A DNA stretch of 64,000 bases from the NCBI GenBank assembly GCA_019055375.1, contig JAHQIW010000606.1:62001-126000 (forward strand), written 5' to 3'. The notes below the pieces were generated by a model that did not search any database, was not told where the DNA came from, and was given only the letters and a program-made list of their open reading frames with translations. Made by a program: the position numbers and the translations under genes. The number at the start of each line of letters is the position of its first letter. The first letter of the stretch is position 1. Positions 24,401 through 35,279 of this stretch are shown here, one piece after another. The DNA comes from Parelaphostrongylus tenuis. Its lineage: Eukaryota; Nematoda; Chromadorea; Rhabditida; Metastrongylidae.

Positions 24401-27400
24401 CAAAAATCATATTGAAAAACCAAAACAGCACGAACTTTTTACACGACTTGTCAATTCAGAAAACAACGTATTTCGAACTATTTTTCCATATTTCTTTCAA
24501 CGACGTAGTGTAAATGCATTTTGAAAACACATTCTGAACAATGATGACTTCTAGAAGAAATCTATTGAGGACTTTTTAGTGTAGGGCCAGAGCAAGCCTC
24601 GATAAAGTCTGAATCCTTTTTTTCCAAAGTAATTCTTTATGAAGGATGCAACAACGAATAATGTTCATATCAAAATATAAGCGGATTTGCATCTCTAGAG
24701 GAGTCTCAACTCCTAAAGTTCACTAAAAATACGAAGTTGCTCTGAATTATCATGAAATGGCGCCGTTCTGCAATGTGCCAGTATCATTTTTAGCAAGCAG
24801 TTCATTGTTTTCTAAATGCTTAGACATGTTTCAATCAAGAATAGCCTTAATAAAGTCTCTTCTATATATTTTCCCCTTTTACCAAAGAGTTAAACACCCC
24901 TGTGGTGATGCTAAAGTTTGAATTTCGTTATAAAATTACCAAATTATCATTTTAACGCGGCGGCGCACTCGCCGGCGATCCCGCCTGCCGTGTGAAGTGA
25001 CGTGGTCAGTAACTTTCATTTTCGAAAATACTAACGTCGACGAAACCAAAATAAACAAAATACGTTTCAAGAGGTTCGTAGAAACCAAAATTCTGCCGTA
25101 GTAAAGTGTAAACAAGAGGTATAAGAATTTCATAAGGAAAGACTGTGGACCCTACACTTCCAATGCAACTGATATGGTCTCTATAGAACAAGGCACGTTC
25201 GTTTGAGTCTAAAATCAGCCTCAATTTTTGTATCGCGTGAGTCCAAATCAAATCATGTTTTATCTTTAATGTTATACACTTGCCGAGCTATTAGAACATA
25301 AGACGATACTAATGAATTCTATGATTATCCTCTTCTTTCTGCTTGTTACCCAAAAACATCTCCGCTATGAGGTTTCAGAACCCTCGAGGTCTAATAACGC
25401 AGGTATCTCTCAACAGTTGGCTACGGGAACAACAAATTCGTCTTACCACGGTTACGATGGTTAGTTGCCTAGCTCATGTCTTCAACTCTTTGATATCGAA
25501 CATCCGGAGAGCAAGTTAAAGTAATCTATCACAAATAAATGGAAAGTAAGCAGTACATTTACAAACCTTGTCGGCTTTCTTCTTCTCTTTTTGCTGCTTT
25601 AATTGCATTTCAGCCTGTTGCGTAATGAATCCCCACATATGTCCTAATAATTCGGCGAATCTGTAGAAACAAAACAATCTGATTAATCAAAGAGCTGTTT
25701 TGATCGACCAACCGATCGATAAGCGAACAAACCTATTGTATGATTCGGCCTCATCCTCTTCTAGCCCGTGTTTTTGTTCATTTCTGAGTAAGCGCTTATT
25801 GAGGTAGATGGCTGAAAGATCAGAGCAGTTCTGTTCATGCAGTTACTGGAGTCGTTTTCATAGAGTCCTATGTTTCCATTAGTCACCCTCCATATTTCAT
25901 TCACAATCATTTATTTCACAAAAGTAACTTATTCGGTGTCCATTTTCACAAAATCAAACGAGTTAAGATTCGCTTTGGGCATTTAATGACAATCAAATCA
26001 CAAATTTCTTGACATTTTTGAATCTTTCAATCTTTCCTCAACGATGGAAAACTGTGTAAACATTTTCTTGATACCTATGTCTCTCGCTATTCATACAATT
26101 TTATATATCTGTCGTCGAATTTTCCCTATTGCATCTCTTATGAGGGGAAGCGGAGGAGCAGAAGCAGCGACTGTTTTGCTTCATAATTCTGTTTTTTTTT
26201 TTCCTTGGAAGATTTTTGATAAAAATTCGCGTAAAATAGAAGGGCGGCACAATATCTGCTGATTGATTCCAGCTAACCCAACTCTGTCATTTTGCCGCAC
26301 TTCTGTTGCTCTCTTATGACTTGCGATGATATCAGCGCACTCTCGGCAGCTCCCTTTTTTCATGACTCCACGGATTAGATCCACCTCATTCACCACCACT
26401 CACGTCAACGTTGTGTTTGTGTAAACTAAACCCGCCTCTGAACGCTGTCTTAGTGGGTCGGGTGGGTGGGTGAGCTGGCCCATCCTCCACTCGTCCGTCC
26501 GTCCGGCTGACTGGCTGACTGGCTGACAGCTAGCAAGCAGGCCAGCCAGGCGGCCAGTGGGTGGGCCCCGCTCGGCTGCTATCGATCAGAGCACAGCCGC
26601 CGACGACGAGCAGTGCGGCGACGCAAAAGCGCCAAAACGAGTCAGCGTCATCCGTCAGCGGGTCGACAACTCGGACAGCAACCACACGGGAACTGTACGG
26701 GACCGTTCGGGTTGGATCGGGTCGTCGTTCGTCCTAGCAGCAGCCCAGTTAAAATTTCAAAGGGCCTCCGTTCTCCTATCCACAATGCCCTGCAAGCCAA
26801 AGCAGATCAACAACTTCATCTCGGCTTGGTTGATGTTTTGTCACTCGTCTCACTAACTGGTGAAAAATTCGAAATAATCAACCAAACGGTAGATATTCTA
26901 AGGAAAATAATGGATAATGCAAAGGTCTTCATACATCTTCGATCTTCATCCAGAGATTATCAGTTGGACCAAAAAAATATTTCTTGTAGGAAAAATGAAA
27001 AGGGAGGGAGAAAGAGAGAGAAGGAAAGAGAGAAAGAGAGAGAGGGAACAGAGAGAGGGAGAAAAAGAGAGAGAGAAGAGAGAGAGAGAGGTCTTGAGGG
27101 TAGTTGCTGCCGACTTACCATATTCGACGTTGTCGGTTTGCGTGGCGTGTGATGGCCAGAAGTACGGTCGTTGTAGCCGATAGAGCGTGCCGTCATCGCG
27201 TACGGTCAGAGCCGGTTCGATTACCGGGAACAAATATCCATGTTGGAGCAGTAGAGTGGCCAGATGTACGGCTTCGGCTTCATCTTCAGCACAGCCCTAA
27301 ATCACCCAACAGTCAGAAGTATTCGCCATCAAAACAGACACCCAGAGTGAAGTGTCCATATGAACTCTGAACGCCTGATCTCCACCTGGACAACTCAGTG

Positions 27401-30400
27401 AAAGACTCACGAAAAGCGGCTCCAAAGAGGGCGCAACCGTCAACTATTAGCTATTCGAATAAACCACATAACCCTCGTTTTTTGGCTTAGAAAGAAAAAA
27501 AATACTCTATAATACCGAACGATGTTTAGGTTGATAGATAATTCTCAACACATCCTATCAGTCTCATCAGTTATAATTACACGCCATCTGCACGTTTGCA
27601 ACTCTATCAGAATAGCAGCTAGTCATCCCATTGAATCCGACGGAATCGTTTCGATAGATCAACCATGACAGAGAAATCTTAAGCATCAACAATGAAGAGA
27701 TAGTGGGACATTTGTCTCGACCCACAATTTCATGAGAGTTGAGAAGACCTCCCTCCTTTACAGAAAAATTTTATTCTCATGTTTCTATAATATCAACTTG
27801 AAATGAGGAGGTTTTATTCCACTATTACGATTCGTCTCCTCCACTTTCATTTCCATCACCTTCCTCGTGTTAAGTCAATTATCCAAAGAACTAGTGATTT
27901 ATTTCGAGCTCGAATGAGGATCGATTTCCGGAAAAGGTAATATGACCATATCACTTAGAATATAACTGTTATTTAAAATGATAGATATTTTCATATTATC
28001 TTCTCTCAGTTATAGCGGTACGTTCATTAACACATTACGCCCGGGGCTGGTTTTTCGACAACTGACGATAATTTCTCGATCATTAGAGTATTCGGGGAGT
28101 TGAGAGCTTCATAGACTTGCTTAAGTCAACTATCGCCACTACATCTACGCTTACAACATATATATTATTGATAATTTGCTCACAATCGATTTCCTATGAA
28201 AATCGATGACGAAATTCAAACATTGAAAATCACTAACGCAAGCCCGGCAGGTGCAAACATTAACACCATAGAATAGGGGAATTCTGCTAAATGAATTCCT
28301 CTCATTGAATCGAATTTGCCTTCATATATGCGACTCGATGAAACAACGAAAAGATCTCGTCGTTGGAGATCCGAACAGCAGGATCTCGTCTTCGTAGACG
28401 AAGAGGCTTTTATCTTCTTGGCAAAGATTCTGACGGTTTTATTTAAATGAACAGAATCCAATATGGGTTGAAACACTGTCGTGGATCAAACTTGAAAGCG
28501 ACCACAGTTTTCGCAATTTATGCATTGACATCAATACGTGCCAGGAACTACGCATCGTACATTGAGCATGTTCTAGGCGGACAAAGCACTTAGAAACTAT
28601 GCTTGAATTGCAGTAAACGGTGGTGTGTGAATAAATCGATTTCAGCAAAATAGTCAGTGAAGTACGTTTGCAATTTTTGAATGAAACAAAGCTAACGCTC
28701 TACAAGGCTGAAACGATCGAAAACGTAAAAACATGCATATTGATCGATGTTAGTGAGACTTATCAGTCATAAAAGTAATGTAGAAGTTTGAAAAAGCTTA
28801 TAAGGAACTGTCAACAAGGACAAAATGAAAACGACTACGGTAGGACTAGATGCGAACCAATGAGGCAAACGAACGAGCAAATGAACAAATGAATCAATGA
28901 ATGAATGGATGAACGACTGAACAATACCTTCTCCCCGACGAGAGCGACGAGGGACTGGCCAGTGAGTGCTTGCGGTACCGCTACACGAAAGTACTTATGA
29001 GTGCGTAATTGTACGCTTTCTTGTAGGCGACGGGTCAGAATGTCCAACTGAAATCAGAGCAAATACCATCAGAACTATTGGAAAAATTCTCTGAGCTTCA
29101 AAATTTAGTCTTTCTTTGTAATTCCAGTTGAGTTTTTTGAGCGAAAAAAAAGAGCGATGACGTCACTACCACGCCATGGTTTTGTAAGGTTTTGTTTGGA
29201 AAAAAAAATAAAAAACTCTTTTCCCTCGAAAAAAAATCAGATACCCAATTTCAATTCGAATTAAACTCTTCTTAAGAACTGTCGGCTGTTGTTAAGTTTG
29301 AATCCATTTCATTTTACAAAACTAGTAATGCTCAAATCCTCCCAAATGGTTTACCGCCTCACCGTGGCTGGGAGGTGTTCCTGAGTGTCGGACTGCAAAG
29401 TACAGCGGGGTTCAACCCCCGAAGGACCACCCTAGCTGGGAAGGAGTCCGACCTTTCCACCCGGAAAATCCAGCTAAGACTAAACCGTACCAGAAATGAC
29501 CGGCGTCTTCGTAGCCGCTAGTAGCATGGTGGTAATCTCTCTCTGATCCAAAAGAGCCGGCGACCGTTCTGATGTGGTGACGACCTGAGGAAACCCTGGC
29601 TAAGCCCACTTCGAGACTCCGGGAACTAAACAGCTAAACCAGCACAATTTCTCTGTGCTGGAGCCTGCAGTATCGGTGAAGACGGACCAGTAGCATTCGA
29701 ATAGAACAATTATAAAGAGGGTAAAAATAATACAAATACAAATTGCGGCTTGGAATAAATTTTGTAATTGGAAAATTGGAAATCGAGGCGAGATAGACTA
29801 AGAAATGCGAAATGGGCTCCACCATGATGTATTAAAGGTGAGAACGTCGACTAGCATTATTTGAATTGGAAAATCAGTGAGGGACAGCGATTTACTGGGG
29901 CGAAGGGAGAGGGGGGGGGGGGGGTTGAGTTACCCAGAGAAACGCAACTATCCCTCCGCTCTCAAGCGATAGATCACAAGCTCAGGAACATGTGGATTTC
30001 AGGCCATAACTGTTTCGGAGCTCCGAGCCACACCACCCGAGAACTTAGATTGGCATTGCTAGTACGTTTTCATCGATAGAACAACGCGATTGCAACAACA
30101 CCGTCGTCATAAGACATCTACGATATAGATCAATAACACAGTAGCAGTTGAGTGGAGCAGCTCGTAGAGCTCTTGAGCAAAAGAGAAAGAGCCGGGTTCG
30201 ATCCCGGGCACGAACGAATACAGTCGGGAGCTCACCTTAGCCAGTGGAATTGTGCAGCTCATACACACACGATGATGACGGACGACAGCGCGTGCCGCAC
30301 CACACACACACTCGCACACACGGGCGGACCCACACCCGCGGCCGCGCGGCGGCGGCGGCCAGAGAACGCCCGCCGCCCGCCGTCGCCGATGGATTTCCGA

Positions 30401-30774
30401 TAACGCGCGCGTGGCGGCCGCAGCGGCCGCGCGGCGCGGCGCGGCGCCACCGCCAGCACGGTGTCGTAGATGGTGTGCTGGTGCTGGTGACGTGTCGGTT
30501 CGCTGAGCGAGATCAAGCCGATGACGGGAACAAAACGATCTCTAGGGAAGACTCGTACGTCTAACTTCCCACGAAGCAAGCAAGTCACCGGACGGCGTCG
30601 TAGATGATGTGCTTGCGTCGGCCATGTCGATTGAGCGAGAGAGAGCAAGCCGATGCAGAACATGGACGACCTCTAGGGGAGATATCCACGACCACCTTTC
30701 CGTGAGGTAAGACAACCACTTACCGCCTCCAACACGGCGTCGTAGATGGTGTGCTGGTGTTGCGTCGATCGCAT
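15482..30774 (-). CDS. eat-16: R7-family RGS protein (DEP, GGL, RGS), probably EAT-16
   Basis: R7 RGS proteins speed GTP hydrolysis on Galpha at the plasma membrane and pair with a Gbeta5 partner through the GGL domain. Minus-strand exons: 30774-30724, 29047-28928, 27296-27119, 25811-25733, 25660-25567, 22246-22134, 18070-17957, 16959-16878, 16690-16538, 16078-15917, about 15677-15482; all phases agree. DEP: TRRLQESVQLRTHKYF, GYLFPVIEPALTV, DDGTLYRLQRPYFWPS. Linker: FAELLGHMWGFITQQAEMQ. GGL: VDYDPFLTAPQPSNPW. RGS: RVKRWGLSVQELVKDPIG, FLESEFSSENIRFWIAIQDL, EEFLAPGAPAQ, MAKDSYPRFVRSQIYK. The C-terminal GSRRLGWRNFIFNMG tail and about 446 residues fit EAT-16 better than EGL-10; neighbourhood with ocrl-1 agrees. 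The final TGA overlaps a perfect CAG|GTGAGT donor, so a further exon cannot be excluded. Confidence 0.88.
18690..19278. mobile_element. Fold-back mariner-derived element, copy 1
   Basis: Ends are TTAGGTCGTTCCATAA... and, inverted, TTAAATCGTTCCATGA...; both arms continue into TTTTGG(T/C)ACC and a mariner transposase N-terminus. Plus arm: SWAQIRLLLMYEWRVGENAS; the minus arm reads the same start (CAAATTCGCTTACTACTCATGC on that strand). So both halves of the 590-bp element are 5' ends of the same transposase gene, head to head with the 3' part lost. It lies in an eat-16 intron. Confidence 0.8.
19730..19820 (+). repeat. Degraded tRNA-derived repeat
   Basis: GGTGATGTAGAGGTAGCAGA is A-box-like and GGTACCGGTAAAACGCGAATTC follows, as in the pair at 48990-49040. 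The B box is lost. Located in an eat-16 intron. Confidence 0.45.
20735..21130 (+). repeat. About 350-bp dispersed repeat, copy 2
   Basis: Starts CAAATGGTTCACCGCCTCAT and continues through GAGGTGTTCTTGGGTATCGG, GAAGGAGTCCGACATTTAC, GTAGCTACTAGTCGCAAGG and CTAGCTAGGCTTACC, matching the copy at 29339-29690 throughout. Located in an eat-16 intron. Confidence 0.75.
21335..21440 (-). repeat. tRNA-derived repeat related to 2755-2896
   Basis: On the minus strand: TAGATGTGCTGGGCGGCCC, CGTCTCGGGTCGAATTTG, then GTTCGCGCATGCTGC. The TAGATGTGCT...GGTTCGATT...GCGCATGC order is that of the element near atp-1. Confidence 0.5.
23700..24470. mobile_element. Fold-back mariner-derived element, copy 2
   Basis: The left arm reads a transposase start on the plus strand (about 23830-23920, MHEWHVGE-like with a lost frame). 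The right arm, on the minus strand from about 24320 to 23960, reads further: WKQVRLVLIHE, ENATEAACKIRGLG, ARKWLAKFKAEE, VLEMVEKNPSMTCRTLAEEF, HKLHKVWKK, with in-frame stops. This is the two-HTH DNA-binding half of a mariner transposase, as a pseudogene. Arms share TGATTTTGG(T/A)C and the GAACATTTTGGTATACAAC region. It lies in the eat-16 intron before exon 6. Confidence 0.8.
24540..25560. other. eat-16 intron, nothing recognised
   Basis: One kilobase of AT-rich intron between the fold-back element and exon 5. I see no repeat family, RNA gene or exon in it. Confidence 0.5.
26440..26770. promoter_or_regulatory. GC-rich, CpG-rich island inside an eat-16 intron
   Basis: The base composition jumps here: GGGTGGGTGGGTGAGCTGGCC, four GGCTGACT repeats, GGCCAGCCAGGCGGCCAGTGG, then many CG dinucleotides (CCGCCGACGACGAG, GGTCGTCGTTCG). 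It lies between eat-16 exons 4 and 3. Such an island in an AT-rich genome could be an internal promoter for a shorter transcript. No start codon joined to exon 4 could be shown, so this is only a suggestion. Confidence 0.3.
26997..27095 (+). repeat. (GA)n purine tract next to eat-16 exon 3
   Basis: About 100 bases of GAGA/GGGAGAAAGAGAGAG on the plus strand, i.e. a (CT)n tract on the coding strand, starting some 25 bases beyond the exon 3 donor. The long open frames that cross it on both strands are artefacts of the low complexity. Confidence 0.85.
29339..29690 (+). repeat. About 350-bp dispersed repeat, copy 3
   Basis: CAAATGGTTTACCGCCTCAC, GTGGCTGGGAGGTGTTCCTG, GCGGGGTTCAACCCCCGAAGG, GAAGGAGTCCGACCTTTCC, CCCTGGCTAAGCCCACTTCG. 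Best preserved of the three copies. Located between eat-16 exons 2 and 1. Confidence 0.75.
29911..29924 (+). repeat. Run of 14 G
   Basis: An uninterrupted G run (29911-29924) within a purine-rich stretch. Such runs are prone to length error and can form quadruplexes. Confidence 0.8.
30150..30225 (+). repeat. tRNA-like repeat (GCCGGGTTCGATCCCGGGC)
   Basis: A head TGGAGCAGCTCGTAGAGCTC, then GAGCCGGGTTCGATCCCGGGC at about 30188-30208, a perfect T-arm. Acceptor ends do not pair, so this is a tRNA-derived repeat rather than a gene. It sits between eat-16 exon 2 and the GC-rich first-exon region. Confidence 0.55.
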
Positions 30775-30860
30775 GAGCAAGAGCAAGACGATACAGAAGA
30801 CAATGTCTAGGACAAAGTTGCCGCGCAAACCTTCTATGAGGTATTGGAGGTCTTTTTTAC
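30440..30860 (-). repeat. Three diverged tandem copies of the eat-16 first-exon region
   Basis: On the minus strand the unit CAT(C)GGCTTG..CTCGCTCA...CAGCACACCATCTACGACGCCGT occurs three times: about 30860-30724, 30670-30590 and 30545-30450. The first copy ends in GAGGCG|GTAAGTGG, a strong donor in the phase needed by exon 2, and is taken as the used exon (HQHTIYDAVLEA). The third still reads HQHQHTIYDTVLA but its donor is GTGGCG. The middle copy is frame-shifted (HLRRRP instead of IYDAV). Confidence 0.65.
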
Positions 30861-31804
30861 TGCGTAAATTGCGTATCAGTTTGGTCTTTGTAGACTCTGA
30901 AGAAGACAAAACTGTCGACTTATCTATCCTAATGAATAAATTTTGCTGGTAACAACCTCCTGTCTGCTCATCAAGAAAACACAATTATTTGAATCGCCAG
31001 GGGTGTTTAGCAGTAGTGCGATATCGAGCCAGACCTAGTCGCTGCTGAAGATCATCGTTGGAGAAGCTTACTAGTACAACGTCAAACATGCTTATGGCAC
31101 TATAGAAACGCCGCGTGGTTCGCAAGCCAAGTAATCTACGAAAACTCTCTGATCTTCGATAAAATTTATTGTGGCACATCAAAAAATGCAATGTGTTATT
31201 GAACAACAGAGCTAACACGACTTTCTCAAAAGAGGTTTATCCGGCCAACGTTTCGAACGTGACGTTATCGTGTCTTCATAACCGGAATGATCTAAGCCGA
31301 TGATCCACAATTGAACGTAATCGGACGTCATCGTTGTAGCTTGAAGATGAGTCGTCGGGGGTGGAGCACCGGCAGTGTTCTTCAACAGAGAATTTGTAAG
31401 ATTAAGGTCGTGAAGAATTAAACAGAAGTTCGTTTCGAGATTCTCAAAGCTTTCTCTGAAAATTTACTAGAATGTGTCCAATCAACATGTGGCATTACAC
31501 ATGCCATATTACAGTATTTAACACGATGCGCAGTAGTTCATTTGGCTTTAGCATCTTTCTACGGTAACTGATTCAATATCAAAAGGATACAATACAATAT
31601 ATCATTTCAGAAGTTGAGATTTGCTACCTCGCGAAATCGCTTTGAAATTGGCAATGCAATGGAGCGCAATAAAAAGCTCGAACAAATATTTGTCACGATG
31701 ACGCAAATCCATTCGCAATTCGATCGAGAGTTGTTACTTCGTTAAAATATCGTACTGTCATCGATGGTTGTATGTGGGCGATAAGAGTGTGCAGGTCTAA
31801 ACAC

Positions 31805-32086
31805 CTAGACCTTAACATCTAACGACGAAGTTTCTCTGGAAAAATCACAGATTTTGATATGGCCATTTTTGTGCACAAGAGCTTCTTCTGGAGTTTCTAT
31901 AGTTATTTCGTAGTTTGACTCATGCAGTTTCACAAGGCTTATTTTGTTCTCTTTGATGATGAGCTTTTTTTGTAAATAATCAAGTAACAAATCATAAGAG
32001 AAGATAGTTTTTCCTGGGCCGGTTGGGGCTTTACATTTACATCTGATAAGTTTTCGATTGACCACAAAAAGATTGAGGACAATCTT
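31805..32086 (-). CDS. Orphan open frame behind a splice acceptor, hypothetical
   Basis: After the acceptor-like GGTGTACAG, 93 codons stay open: KIVLNLFVVNRKLIRCKCKA, then YDLLLDYLQKKLIIKENKI, EITIETPEEALVHKNGHIKI, ending in CDFSRETSSLDVKV and stop. The alternation of short hydrophobic strands with a helix-like LLLDYLQKKL looks like a small ubiquitin-like or PB1-like fold, but I do not recognise the family. No start codon or partner exon was found, so it may be one exon of a gene whose other exons I missed, or a pseudogene. Composition is coding-like (few stops in this frame only). Confidence 0.35.
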   Translation of the reverse strand, partial: KIVLNLFVVNRKLIRCKCKAPTGPGKTIFSYDLLLDYLQKKLIIKENKISLVKLHESNYEITIETPEEALVHKNGHIKICDFSRETSSLDVKV

Positions 32087-32109
32087 CTGTACACCAAAAT
32101 GAGACCACT

Positions 32110-34240
32110 ATTGTGACATTTATGAGAGCCACAACTTTTCCGCGTGTTATAAAATTTTTACTGGAACTTTAAGTGATGCTTTGCACATCACTTTGCAGAG
32201 CATCTAGTGTAAAGTTTATGCACCAGAAGCATATGCGTAGGGTAAACATGAAGCACTTACAGGATAAGAGAAACGTGCAATAAATCGGCTTTTCCCCGCA
32301 GTACGTGAAAACTTTTTGCGTTTCCATCCATTAACATGGAATATCTCTTCAAAAACAAACAAAACACAGTGAACAAATCATTTATTTGTTCTTGAGCAAG
32401 ATCTATAAAAGCAATCGAATGAAGAGGTACAATCACAATTGTTGAACAATATCCTCAAAAATGTTGTCGACTCTGCTCGAAAAAATCGGGTGAATGTCAC
32501 CATTCATAGTATCGCTCATACCAGTACTTTCAAAGCACTAGGATCCTTTTGAAGTATGTTGACGGAGCTTTGTTGATTTTTCGATCACTAGTACACTCAG
32601 AATTACCGAGAATATGTTAGAGCATAAAAAGACGGTCTACTCAATCACGCTATAGTAACAATTGATGTTTGCAAAAACGTCTTTCAAACTTAGGTTAACC
32701 TAAAAAGTTGAAGCTTTCAAATGGGAACGAAACTTGAATGTAGAGAGTCATCAACGCTACTAGGCAGCAGCAAACACTGACAAAATCCTAAGTGAACAAG
32801 GTGACGTTCTGATGAACAAAATCTTCGCTTGTTCAATTATTCGCAGTCCAGATTAAAAACAAAAAAAAAAATCACATGAAAAGAACAAGCAAGAAAATTC
32901 CACTTCTGCTAGAAATTACGGCTTTTGTCGAGATTCTCTGAGAAAGTTATGATAGAAAAAAATTGTGTAGTGTATTTTGCATCAATTAGGTGACAAATGC
33001 TGATATAAAATAGGAGGCGCAACTAGACTCTCATTTTATAATGAAATAAATAATTAAAAATAAAAAAAATAAACGATTTTATAAATGCATGTATTGAAAT
33101 CAATAAATATCTGCTTATGCGTCAATTAACAAAAGTTCAAGGAACAATTATGTCAATTTAGAGGAAATTCTGTATCTGTTTCCGTCAGTTGAGAAGAGAT
33201 GATAACGAAGCAGGCCAACTCCAGTTCGCACGCTGTCGCTATAACGTGGGCTGAACGAACAGAGCCTCAGATGGAAGTGTGCTTCTTCATTACTATGTCA
33301 TTTCGGACATCATATCACAGAACTAGATTTCTGTTCAAAAGCACTTACCGTCAATGAATGTAGAAAGCCGAAGAATGTCTGAATAAGTTTTGCTTCTGAA
33401 CCTCGTTTCGGTTTCAAGAGCATCAGTAGTATTACAATTATGCATTGACAGAGAGCAGTTAGTCATATGATCAACATACTGATATTTTCGTGGATACTAT
33501 TCACAAATTCATAGAACATCGGTTTCAAAGCACATCGGTTTATTGTGATGGATTTCTCATATATCTTATACGCGTGTGAACTTTTAGCTGTATTATATTG
33601 AAGGATGAAAATAGTGGTTTGACACCGGTGGAAATCTACACATCAAAGCCAGAAGTGTTCTCGGACGTAGTGCTGGAAGTGTATCAACTGTGTAGCGATG
33701 CATCATGTATTTGGCTTCATTCGTAACATCATAAAAGTGATTGAGTACGTCCCTTGCTTATACAATGACTTGCCATCACTTATCAATGTATCAAGTCCCT
33801 GTTTTGACTCTCTCTCATACATTTCGGGCACCATTTTGCGAACTCGGAGAGATATTGAAGTGCTACTCGGGACGTGAATTCGAATTAACAACTGAACCTG
33901 TGTCTATTGAAGGTCATCTCGTCTATACTACACGCATTACTTCGAATAAACTAAAACTCATAGGACCGAAAAGAAAGATATGCGTAGCTTAAGAACTGGA
34001 GAGAAAACGAACTATTGGAGGTAATTATAGAACTAGAAGCAAAAGTTTGAAAGATTGCATTATATGTGAGAATGATTAAAAATTCACTAAACATAGTGTG
34101 ATTAACAGATTTTATGAAAATACCATAAGATTTCCTAAGACTGAATATCGATTATTCTAGGCATTGATTGAATAATTCCGTGGTTTACTTTTGTTCAGCA
34201 AACACGAGGCTGTTAATAGACATTTATTATGTACAAATCA
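32110..34240. other. Intergenic, AT-rich, nothing recognised
   Basis: Two kilobases between the orphan frame and the Penelope-like nest. Short open frames exist on both strands but none resembles a known protein or has convincing splice sites. Confidence 0.45.
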
Positions 34241-34252
34241 GTACAATAGAGT

Positions 34253-34930
34253 TCGTATAAGCGGCTAACGTTTCGGCAAGTTCGCCTTCATCAGAGCCTG
34301 AAGTAGGCAAATTGACGTGCAATCTACCTATATGAACACTTTTTGCAACCAAATAAGATGAAACCTGGACGAAATCGTAGGAGTTAAAACGCGTAGTGAT
34401 CAGTTTTTGTTAAATACTCGCTGTATTTTGATGTGTACCACTCCACCAGTCAATATCTAGACCAGCCGCACCGAGTTTTACGAGGGCAAAGAATGTGTTC
34501 TTCGAGGATTCACAAAAATCTATCCAAGATGTGGCGTGAAATCACGAGTAATTACGAGACATTCATTTTTTCGCTACAGTACCGGATTTTTCGCAAACAT
34601 CCAAAAAGCTTCGAGGGTTTTGCGAGCTGAAGTTTTTCGTTCTTGTGCAAAGATGGATATTTCTACCTCATAGTTTACCTCTCTGTGCATCTGTTCCCTA
34701 TGCATACCTGGTGGTGTTTTCAAATCCATTATATCTCTGTTGTTTAGGTTCTCTTTGATACGGACACAGAGGGGCCTTCCTGTTTTGCCGATATATTCAC
34801 TGTCGCACGTTCTACAAGAGATTAGGGAGACTGCACCAATGCTCGTGCAAGCACCGTCTCCACCGTTATGCGTGCTTTCGTTCCATACAGACGGTCGTAT
34901 GAGCGGTTGCGAGCTAGTTGGCTCTTTAGA
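34253..34930 (-). mobile_element. Penelope-like element, 3' part with GIY-YIG endonuclease
   Basis: On the minus strand from about 34816 the frame reads RTCDSEYIGKTGRPLCVRIK, then MHREQMHREVNYEVEISIFA and QERKTSARKTLEA. This is the GIY-YIG endonuclease domain that Penelope-like retroelements carry behind their reverse transcriptase. Stops follow further on. The element ends in a tail holding CTCTGATGAAGGCGAACTTG, whose inverse is GCTAACGTTTCGGC... at 34262. A second, opposite copy of this tail lies at 36877-36922. Confidence 0.75.
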
Positions 34931-35240
34931 ATATTCGGTGATTTCTCAATACGTCAACGATCGAAGATCAAAGACGCCGTTCTACACTCCAGGATATCGA
35001 AAATAAGGTGGGCTGGACACGTGATGCGCTTCAACGACAACTGATGGACGAGAGCCGTTGCCGATTGGATTCCTTGCGACATCAAGCGCTCTACAGGAAG
35101 ACCACCGACCCGGTCCGATTTCTTCACGAAAGGCATAGAAGAAAGATATGATGCTCAGTGAATCCCTAGAGCGAGGAGGATCCACTGAGCTTCTCTTGCA
35201 CGCGATAGGGAAAAATGGAAGTGTTGTTGGTACCCGCTCG
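34930..35240 (+). mobile_element. RTE-type LINE 3' fragment, copy 1
   Basis: Plus-strand pieces VLHSRISKIRWAGHVMRFND, TRAVADWIPCDIKRSTGRPP, RSDFFTKGIEERYDAQ and ARDREKWK match the C-terminal end of the LINE at 57510-58640 in this window. In-frame stops at two positions show that it is dead. It separates the two Penelope-like pieces. Confidence 0.75.
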
Positions 35241-35279
35241 AGTCTTTTGATCGGTCATCAACGGAGCGACAGGTGATAC

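Noticed and set aside
26613..27233. Long overlapping open frames on both strands around the GA tract
   Set aside because: They exist only because the (GA)n repeat lacks stops; the real content is eat-16 exon 3 at 27119-27296.
30259..30663. 134-codon minus-strand open frame
   Set aside because: It runs through the GC-rich block and two decayed first-exon copies with a frame change; Arg/Ala-rich text reflects composition, not a protein.
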